64,000 nt of DNA from Ottelia alismoides (taxonomy: Eukaryota > Streptophyta > Magnoliopsida > Alismatales > Hydrocharitaceae), in the NCBI GenBank assembly GCA_037367405.1, contig JAZKJV010010618.1:62001-126000 (forward strand), given 5' to 3'. The position numbers and the translations under genes were made by a program. Numbering within the stretch: position 1 is the stretch's first letter; every line of letters begins with the position of its first letter. Positions 55,316 to 64,000 of this stretch are shown here, one piece after another. Below the pieces are notes generated by a model, which was not told the origin of the DNA, made no database searches, and saw only the letters and a list, made by a program, of their open reading frames with translations.

Positions 55316-57747
55316 TGTAAAGCTTTCAACTTGGCATTTCTCGGATCCTATATCATAAGATCCGGCTCATCAAGAGAAAACCAACAGAATTTGTTTCGTG
55401 TGAATCGGACTTCGTTTCGATTTGTTATGATTTTCGGAAGAAAGAGAAGTAAGGAGGATTAAGACGTCATTAACCCATAATGATTGTCATTAAGACTAAT
55501 TAGCATGATTAAAGAAATTAATGACGGAATTGAAAACTGTTAATGACTGTTAATGACCATTAGCGAACACTAATCAATAGTTAGCAAAAGATAAGCGTAA
55601 GATGTGAAAATTAAATTGTGATTAGTGAAAATTAATCACGATTAGCGTTAATTAAGCGTTATTAGCGAATCTAGAGTCATCTAGAATGGTCTAACTTAAG
55701 CCCTAAGTTACAGATGAGCTTTGGTCAATACCATGGGTCAAAACCATAGGCCGCTAACCGCGATTAAGGGCTAAACCATGGTTTACTAACCATGGTTAGC
55801 GGTTTTCTGGAGCCTATAAATAGCCCCCCTACCAATTCATTTTCTACGATTTCCACTACCACCACCACACCAAGAGCTAGGATCGAGAGGTCGGGAGGAG
55901 GAGTAGGAGGCGAGGAAGGAGCGCTAGCGAAGTGTTGTCCGGAAAACGAGGAGGAAGGTACGATCCTCTCTTAGTTTGCTTCGTGAGTTAGGTTTTCGAT
56001 TCATGTTTAGTTCCCTTTTGTTTTCCTTTTGGTGATTTTATAAGGGGAAACTCTGCCAAAATTTTCTTAGAAATATGTCCCGATATAAAGGGAAACTCTA
56101 TCGAAATTTTGTTAGAAATATGTTCCGATATAAGGGGAAACTCTGCCGAAATTTTCTTAGAAATATCACCCTGTATAAGGGGAAGCTCTACCGAAATTTC
56201 AAGAGAAAATACGTTCTTCATGTTTTCGTGTTCTTCGTGTGTTCTTTGCATTCTTCGTGTTCTTCATTCGTTCTTTGCGTTCTTGGCACGCTCTTAGTGT
56301 TTTTGAAATGAAAATGAAATTCGATCGTTTCAGGAGCCACAAATCATCCTTTTGAAAGAGAATCACGATAAAGAACTGTATACAAGAGAGAGCTTGATTA
56401 GGTAACGAAATCCTTCCTTTTCTTGTTGGGTTTTCATATAAGATCGTTGAAATTTCTGATTTTATGTTCTTTTCTACGAAGAACCCTAATTTGGCTATTT
56501 TTAAGAAAATATGAAAAGTTGCTTTGTGATTTAAACTAAAATAAAGTCTAAGCATCGAATTGATGCAGTGGCTTGGAAAGTTAGGGTTTTGAAGTTAAAA
56601 TGAGCATAATTATGAGTATATAAATATATGAATTAATATATGTGTAACTCTATACTCAGTATTTTATGGTTATGCAAATATAAGGCTGAATTGAGGAATT
56701 ACATCATGGGAATTGATATTTGTTGGTTTGGATCGTGAAAAAGATCACGTGTTACGTTAAGAAATGACTAGGAGTAGAACTACAGGTCGGGCATGCAACA
56801 TGTAGGTTTGTCGGAAGGAACCCGTATTGGTGTGACCTCACTTAGGTGGTACACGGTTGCATTGTTATATAAGTGTGCATGAAATGAATGATTTGCAACG
56901 CGTGGTAATGGGTGCCAATATATTTAGGTTGAACGACGGAAGATGTGATCGTGCCATGTGGAGGCACGGGTGGTTCAATAGCGGTTGGGTGATGATAACA
57001 TGTATTGAAAGCTGCTAGGTTATGTTAACAATTAGCCTGAGGTTTTAAGCAATCGGGTCCTTGAGGACGGTGTGCTCCTTTGTTTTTCCAAGCCGAGGGC
57101 TTCAGATCTTGATGAATAAAAGAAAAGGAAAATTGTTAGGGTAGTATTAGAGGATTGGTTGAGGAGACGTGCATCAGCATAAGCTCACCAGATCAACTCG
57201 ATCTCCAATCTCGAAGTGTCCACAACTTCGGAGTCCAAGAATGGTGGGTTTTCCTTGGACTAATCCCTGATTTGGAATAGAAGGAATAAGACTTACACTA
57301 ATGAGAATAAATGAAACTTTTTGTGCTAACTTTTTGAAAAATTACACAATTGTTTACTTTTCTCTTCTTCGTTACTTAGCACTCGCTAATTGTTATCCTA
57401 TGATTTATGGAAAACCCAACAGGTGTTAGTGAGCCACCGCAAGGACTTTAATAATCCAGCCAGCTAACATAGTCATCCAACGAGCCGCGGTAGCTTTTCC
57501 TTGTAAGGCAGTAGTAATCTTTTTTTGTGTATTTCCTTTCGAGCTAATGTACATGTAAATGTTTATAGTGGGACAATGTATCATGTGAACTTTATTTGGT
57601 GTATGGAAAAGTGTTGAAATACTTTCTTCTGGGTATTTTATTCGCAGTTTGTTTCTGAATGTTAGTTGTGATTGCTGAATAAATTATTGCAGAGTAACCA
57701 GATCCGGATATGGGAGGATTTGACGGCCCAGAATCGGGGTCGTGACA
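55316..57747 (+). repeat. Tekay LTR copy C (2432 bp)
   Basis: It starts TGTAAAGCT and ends GGGTCGTGACA. TATAAATA at 55815-55822; 45-bp repeats at 56040-56205. Followed by the AAGAC duplication. Confidence 0.92.
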
Positions 57748-58264
57748 AAGACTCTTTTACACTAACCGAACTTCACAAGGGAATGCGACTAAACTGGTCC
57801 ATTCCTACTTCTTTTTTCATTTCTTCCAGCTTCTCCCCATTTCGGTTGTAAAACTAGAACACGCCTGACCTTAGAAGGATTATCTATCTCCATGAGGATG
57901 AGTTACTAGAGGAGTAGACTCCTTGATAGTTCAGTGATTTGTCTGAAAAGAGCTGAAAAATTCACACACATGGTTCTATCATTTCAAGGTTGTGAGAATA
58001 TGCGACTGAAAGGATGGTCTTGACCAAATCGTGAATTGAACTGGATAACAGGATTATGGAACATAAGGATTGTTGTATCACACTTCCTAACCCTAATGTG
58101 GTTCCGAACAAACCAAAAAACCAAAGGTCTTAACTAAGCTCCAAACTTCATGTTTTTATTAAGATAAGTTTGAAAGTTAAAAATTATTCCAAGTTATTTC
58201 TTTTTCTTTTTTATTTTCTTTTTCTGCACTTATAACCATAAGTGTTTTTAGGGGCTTTCAAAGG
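57748..58264 (+). other. E3 3' non-coding region, right of the Tekay insertion
   Basis: It resumes with AAGAC and runs to the E3 polypurine tract. It resembles the E1 region just before 3719 (AAGCTCCAAACTT near 58137, as at 3596). No gene. Confidence 0.65.
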
Positions 58265-58277
58265 AAAGTATAGGGAG
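58265..58277 (+). promoter_or_regulatory. Polypurine tract of E3
   Basis: AAAGTATAGGGAG abuts the LTR start TGATGAATC. Confidence 0.78.
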
Positions 58278-61200
58278 TGATGAATCTCCATTTCATCACC
58301 TTTATTCTTTCACTTTGGCCTTAAGTCCCTGGCTAAATGCATGCCTATATCATTAATTTGTACAAAATAACATTCATTTATTAAGAAATAAATACTATAT
58401 CAAAATAAAAGAATAAAGGAAGAAATGAAAAAAGAATGAAGTGTCAAAGACATTGAGTGACTTGAGACCCAGTCATCATGATGACTTGATCGACAAAGAA
58501 TAAAGTAGGGAGATATATGTTAGAGAAATTGTAAAGACAACACTCAAAAACCCCTTTCTTTTTATCAATAATAGGCCTTTCGGGACCTTATTTATTTTCT
58601 TATTTTTATACCTCAAATAAGTAAACTCTCAACATGGAAACTATCCATAAAAATACAAAGAAAAATACAAAATTTATTTCATTAAAAATTTATGCATAGT
58701 GTGCCCGGGACACGGACTAAAAAACTGCAAAAAAATTTTGCAGACTTGTATCCTCTCCATACTCACTCAAAATTCACCAAACTTACCTTTATTGTTCATA
58801 AAATTGAACTATCTCTTTAACGAAGTTGGTTCATTTAATTTGAAGTTAAGATGCAAAAGTTGGCTTTTGGGCCCTCATTGTGCGATTTACTTGTATAAAA
58901 TATTCATTATATTTATTCTTTATATCTATAGCATTCTTATAATTTTTATATAATTGTAAAAATTATTTAAAATACATGTAAACAATAAAAATAAAACCAT
59001 AAAATCCCTTAAAATAAATAGTGAACTTCAATATATAGATGAATTATACCAATAAAGTACCTATATAATAAATATACCTAATTATTGAAGTATATAAATA
59101 AACTTATGTAATTAAATAAATTATTAATATAGAAATTACGTATATAATAATAAAATGTATATTACAAAATAAAAAATAAAAATAATAAATATAGGTATTT
59201 ATACCCATATATACACGTAAATATTAACACCTATTAAAATGCATCGTAAAAATAAATAAAAATATCCTAAAAGTACTATATAAAATTACAACCATATTTC
59301 ATGTTTTAACTTTAATTTAATAAAATCAATTTCTATTTTTAAACAAATTTGTATAACCTGTATCTCATTATTTTTCCTGGTTGGTCTCCGTTGTTTGTTG
59401 ATCGGGTGGGCCAACTGTACTAACTCCAACCCTCACCCGTGTTAGAGCTTCACCTACCCCCATCTTCTCCATCATGCCTTCCCCACTCCACCATCTCCCT
59501 CGAGATGATCATCATTCTACAACCCGCTCACCTGTCACCCTTGTTATCTCCCTACTTCTCACCAACCACCATCCTTCCTTCCTTCATCTTCTCCACCATT
59601 TTGCCCCATCTCAACCTATAAATAGAGTACCTACACCCTCCTTTTCGTTTTTGATCCCTCTCCTGAGTCTCTTAGCCCCTCAGGCCAAGCACACAGAGTC
59701 TACTTGGTGACATGAGGTAGTCATGTGGTTCCGCAGTGAGGAGGAGGCACGGAAGAGCAGATCCAACCATCGTCGGACCCCCGTCCAGGCGGTTCTGCCT
59801 CTTTGGTATTCAAACCAAATCGAGGCCCTTTCCCAACATTTTTAGGTTAGTACTAGTCGTAGGGTTAGTCTCTACATTTTAATTTTAGTAATTAGTTGTT
59901 AATTTAGGTTAAAATCAAAACCCGTTGTTGACCTGAAGCTTGAGCTCCAGGCCAAAATCACCTTGTTTCCACCAGTGTTCTACCTCGATTTCACCCCCAT
60001 TTTAGTCATGCACATCTTCTCCACAAAACCCCTTGTTTCCAACCTAGATTTTGCAAGGATCTGGTGAATCGAAGCTAGTTCCATCACCATTCACAGAACT
60101 TCATCGCCATCCACCCTCACATGCTATTTAGCTTCCGTTACAGGTCGAGAGCATTGCTTTCGAGCCCTGTAACCTTTTGTTGCAGGTGTTAAGGCACAAG
60201 AAGGTGCCTGAAGTTGATTCAAGCATCACCCTCTCGCTCCAGGTAGCCATAGTTTGATGACCCTCCAACTCCCAATGATGGAATCTGGATGCTACTGATG
60301 CCTACCAACAGGTGCGGGCGAGGCCCCACAGAGCTTCTGAGCATGTCAGGAAGAAGAATGAGGGTCAGAGCAGGTGGGATTCATCGATCGAAGCCAAGAC
60401 CCAGCAGTGTTCATGGCATTCTTCCAAGGGGTTTCAGATCAGTCAGATGAAGAGCACGACCCAGATCTGATATGGGCAGTTGATCTCAACGTGAACCGAA
60501 GTCTGCCTCTGCTGCCCGATCTGACTTAAGTGGTCTACATGGCTAAACGAGTGCCCTTCGATCGCGCTTATTTTGGGTAATTTGTAAATGACCCCCTCGC
60601 ACATTTTTGTATTTCTAGGTAGGTCATGTAAATAATAATTTTAGTTCAAACTTGTTTATAAAAATTGCAAGGACCTCTTAACGTTGTTGAATATTACATC
60701 CAGGTCTAGTGCCAGCTCAGTTCACATGGTCCCCCACGTGAGTTGGGCCATTTGAAGAGAACTCCTCTCGGGTTTTAGTATTTCTTTCTAGTACTTGAAA
60801 GTTGCAATGGTTAAAACTTTAGGTATTTTACATGTAAACCCTCGTATTTTAATTTTATTGCAAGTGTACCCCTACTGGCACATTGTTTTTATTTCGTATC
60901 TTTTTATTTTTATTTAAATATCTCCCATGCTTTGAAAATTATGGGAAAATAGCTGAAGGTGCTTCATTTTATGTTTGTTGACATTTCGTTTTTATTTTAG
61001 AATCTTCTTGCATCTTTCCATTTATTAAAAATCAATTAGGAGCTATTTATTCCTTGTCTAGCTTTAATAATACAACAAATTATAAAATCACGTTTAAGAA
61101 TGCCAAAAATAGAGTATATTTATTACCATATTCTATAATTCCATATCGATAATCACAAAAAAATATAAAAGAAAATTCTTAAAAATTAAAAACCTCCTAA

Positions 61201-62461
61201 CCCTAAAAACATTTGCAAAAATTATATACAATCCAAAAAATATTAGTTTTATACTGTAAATTTTCTTTATATTATATGGTATGTATTAAAAATAATTTTG
61301 AGTGATTTTTGACTTATTTTCTATTTGAAAAACTAAAAAACTTTCGGCTTATTTATTAACTCCCTATTTTAGAGTATTTCAGACTTTAAAAATACATAAC
61401 AATTAGAAAAAATCACAAAAAATCACAAAAATATAAAAAAATATAAAAAAAAATACATAAAAATTATTTTATAATTTTTTTAGTTTTCTATTTATCAATA
61501 TAAAACCATGTAGTTACTATATATACATATATATACTAATATATATACTTATATACTTGATAATATAATAATTATCATTATAACAACTTATAAATATATT
61601 TAAAAACCTTAAAGAAATAAAAATGATTATACATGTATATATTTCTTGATTTTGTGTATATTTATTATATATATTTCATAAATAGTATTTATATTATATA
61701 TTATATATACTTAGAAAAAAATGGGGCTGCCCCCGACACATTTTTCCGCAATTTTTTTTATTTTTTTTTGAAAAATATCATCATGTATATTCATCTATAT
61801 ATCTCTTAAATATGTCATTCGAATTTCGTTAGAAACAAAGACTCCTATGCCCTCCATCGAGAATAGGTAATTTCAATGGTCTAAACATTGCTGTTATCGA
61901 CCTGTTATAGATGGAGGGCATATGAGTCTCAGTTTCTAACTAGATTTGAATGACATGTTTGAGGGGTATATAAATGAATATAGATGGTGATATTTAAAAA
62001 AAATAAAAAATTATGGAAAAATGGGACGGGGTAGAGACATATAACCTATATGCTTATTATATATTCTGAAAAGAAAAGGAAATTAAAAATCAGAAAATTC
62101 AAAAGAAAATAAAAATTATAAAATTAAAAATACAATAATAATGTAAAATTAAAAATCTATAATAATTAAATATAATAAAAAACCCACAAAAAATCAAAAA
62201 GTAGAAAAAGTACAGAACATTTGTTGTTTATTTTTTAGACAATAAACAACCAATCCACGTATTTGTTCTCTGTGGTTCGACACTCTACACTTATTCACTA
62301 TACATATATTTTGTAGAATTAAACTAAAATAAAATTTGACTCACACATTTGCATTGATTATTCATATATTGTGGGTTGATTGTTGATTTATTCAGATTGT
62401 GTGAATACCGAGGGTCGTGAGAGCAGTCAACATAGCGATTGTCGGTTCAACCTGTTGGACA
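58278..62461 (+). repeat. Athila-like 3' LTR of E3
   Basis: It starts TGATGAATCTCC after the polypurine tract. It has the same section order as the other Athila LTRs, a TATAAATAG box at 59617-59625, a tail with TCTGTGGTTCGACACTC near 62270 and TGTGGGTTGATTGTTG near 62369. Without the inserted MITE (61714-62047) it is about 3.8 kb. The right end is uncertain: GTTGGACA at 62461 is my choice, but CATAACA near 62503 is possible. Confidence 0.82.
61714..62047. mobile_element. Foldback MITE, Mutator-like (copy 2)
   Basis: About 334 bp, made of two inverted arms (TGTCATTCGAATTTCG left, TAGATTTGAATGACA right; GACTCCTATGCCCTCCATC against GATGGAGGGCATATGAGTC). It carries the ATGGGGCTGCCCC word of copy 1. 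Probable 9-bp duplication ATATACTTA / ATATGCTTA, one mismatch. The edges are less sure than for copy 1. Confidence 0.72.
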
Positions 62462-63400
62462 CCACATATACTCCAAGACCAGACATTAGGTACCTCATAA
62501 CATTCCAAATTATCAGCATGTCTCTTTTACTCTGTCATCGATGGGACGGTTGGTCCTCGTATGAGACGTTCTGAGCCTTTCACGAGGCTCTCCAGCCATA
62601 AAGGTGAGGGGTCCTCGGTATGCCCTCGAATTATCTTCTCCAACATGTCCTTCGACATGGAATCTAAGGTTTATAGTAACCCATTGCTACCTTATAAAAT
62701 GGGTCGGAGATCAACCTCCGATTGTTAATCGCGGGTCCTTGTTGTGCATTTTGTCCTTTGCTTGCGCCTTCACATTTCATCTTCCCTTTGCTAGATTGCA
62801 AGGTAACGGCTCAAACTTTTCTTTATGCTGCTTCCATGATTGGGTTTACTATATGCTTATGGTCATTTTTTAGCCACTACATGTTGGGCTATTATCTTGA
62901 TCACACAATATGCAGTTGGATTTCATTTGAGATTTATCTCCGATTTCTCATACGTTGCATGTTTGCTAGTTGTTGGGTTTTCTTTGATTGGACATAGTGG
63001 ATACTATGAATTTAAAATCTCTATAATTTATTCATTTCTGCTGGGAAGGGTGAATATTAATCGGGAATGGGATTATCTTTTGGTGGATGCACATACACTC
63101 AGTTGTTCTAATATCAATGTGGAGCAATTGGGTTAAATCCCCCCTTTATATTTTGTAATGATGCTCCAAATAGGTGATGAAACTTGGTTCTGTGTTTGAG
63201 ATGGCTTCTCTGAATTTTCCAATGCTGCTTTGCTCCACCAAATCCACCCAATTTTGGTTTGGCTTCTGTGTAATATATTTCTTGATTGGTGATTGGATGG
63301 GTTTTTTTTAGCATGGCCATGAAGAGCCTGCGATTACCCTACCTAATTCAACTAAATTATCGATCAAATTCAATGTATCGTTCATTGTAGTTGGGTAAAT
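62462..63400. other. Unassigned sequence outside E3
   Basis: More GC-balanced than the repeats around it. Overlapping plus-strand frames (62604-62873, 62722-62997, 62840-63136) are hydrophobic, for example LATTCWAIILITQYAVGF and YVACLLVVGFSLIGHSGYY, but they are in different frames, with no start, splice or domain evidence. It could be the remains of a host membrane-protein gene or of another repeat. I do not assign a function. Confidence 0.3.
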
Positions 63401-64000
63401 CAAGACTGATTAAAAACCACTTAGATTAATATCGAATTAAACACAAGCGACAATTTTTTTTATTTTACTTGAGCAAGCCCAAGGTCGAACTCAGGGAGGT
63501 AGCTTTTTCTTTAGGTTAATTTGAAGTCAATTTAGATGTTAGATTTTGAGGAGAATATTTTTTTATTTTTTTATTTAATTAAGAAAAACTGCAATGCAAT
63601 TCTAGGCAAATTTTAAGGTTAAATTTGAAGTATGGTCAAATTAAGTCCAAAAATGATGAAACTTGGCCAGAATATGAAATGCAATGAAATTAAGATACTG
63701 TATTTTTTTGGAATTTTTCAACTCTAATTGAATTAAATATGAATTAAATATGAATATAGGGTAGTTTTTGCAAAATTAATTTTAATAAATACCAAATCAA
63801 ATCATTTTCAGATACAAAAATTAACTAGATAATTCTATGTGAGCTGAATCCAGGAAAATTATTAAACCTTAAAAATGATGAATTTTGGACCTATTAAAAA
63901 TCAATTAAGCAAAATACTAATGAATTTATTAAGGTCTCGTTATGTGTGCAAATGATGTGATTTTAGGGCATGAAGTAGAAAAACTTAAAATAGATCTATT
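63400..64000 (-). repeat. Probable 3' end of another Athila-like LTR, cut by the window edge
   Basis: On the minus strand, AGCTACCTCCCTGAGTTCGA near 63485-63505 corresponds to the CTCCCTGTGTTCGA tail found near the end of every Athila-like LTR here, preceded by A/T-rich sequence as in those LTRs. The LTR end and any PBS on the left are not clear. Confidence 0.4.

Larger units (their letters stand above)
44612..57747 (+). mobile_element. Tekay-like chromovirus composite: LTR-int-LTR-int-LTR, 13.1 kb
   Basis: Three copies of one LTR (44612-46983, 49944-52360, 55316-57747) enclose two near-duplicate internal domains (46984-49943 and 52361-55315, each about 2.96 kb). One 5-bp duplication AAGAC flanks the whole (44607-44611 and 57748-57752), and there is none at the middle LTR. 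Each internal domain starts with a tRNA-iMet PBS and carries RNase H, integrase and a chromodomain-like C-terminus. Each lacks gag and most of RT and shares an inverted protease segment. The structure fits unequal recombination between LTRs of a single inserted element. Confidence 0.92.

Noticed and set aside
63114..63320. 68-aa minus-strand frame
   Set aside because: No motif, no start or splice support, and overlaps hydrophobic plus-strand frames; could be chance.
1..64000. tRNA, rRNA or snRNA genes
   Set aside because: Words like GGTATCAGAGCC and GTTCGA occur only as PBS sites and LTR tails; no cloverleaf or rRNA text was seen by eye.

Overview
This window is repeat-dense plant nuclear DNA. 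The evidence is plant-type LTR retrotransposons of three lineages (Ty3/gypsy Athila-like, Ty3/gypsy Tekay-like chromovirus, Ty1/copia), a Mutator-like transposon carrying a fragment of a plastid pyruvate kinase gene, and two copies of one Mutator-like MITE. I found no intact host gene, no tRNA or rRNA, and no CRISPR array. A flowering plant is the safest call; the species cannot be read from the sequence. Almost all coding frames are broken by stops and frameshifts. The exception is one young copia element with a single in-frame stop.

The layout is a deep Russian-doll nest cut through one side, so most outer left ends lie beyond base 1. From inside outward: E1, a plus-strand Athila element (integrase 1-1232, 3' LTR 3733-7523), sits in the polymerase of E2, a second plus-strand Athila element (RT, RNase H and integrase 7524-10276, 3' LTR 18155-21153). 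A nearly intact copia element (10900-16021, TSD GATAT, 142-bp LTRs) sits in the 3' part of E2. E2 sits in the gag of an old minus-strand copia element (gag 21154-21670, LTR 23425-29990). The LTR of that copia is itself broken by a solo Athila LTR (25865-29525, TSD CCTAT) and a MITE (24556-24906). The old copia sits in the internal region of a minus-strand Athila element (PBS 32797-32814, LTR 32817-38162), whose LTR carries a Pack-MULE (33636-35265, 9-bp TSD). That element in turn sits in the gag of E3, a third plus-strand Athila element (38163-62461 or slightly beyond). E3 holds in its 3' region a Tekay-like composite with three LTRs and two internal domains (44612-57747, TSD AAGAC).

The most interesting signal is an array of stem-loop modules in the 3' region of all three plus-strand Athila elements (1422-1818, 10468-10790, 42787-43230). 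The 3' arm of each module ends in AAGTATA plus a G-run, which is the same text as the polypurine tract next to the LTR. The stems differ between modules but keep pairing, so the structure itself appears to have been selected. Other notable points are a 28-bp perfect palindrome with a central CACGTG next to paired W-boxes in the Athila LTR, the triple-LTR Tekay tandem whose two internal domains share one inversion/deletion, and the captured pyruvate kinase fragment.

The last 1.5 kb (about 62.5-64 kb) lies outside E3. It holds an unassigned stretch and, near the end, what looks like the 3' end of yet another LTR on the minus strand.
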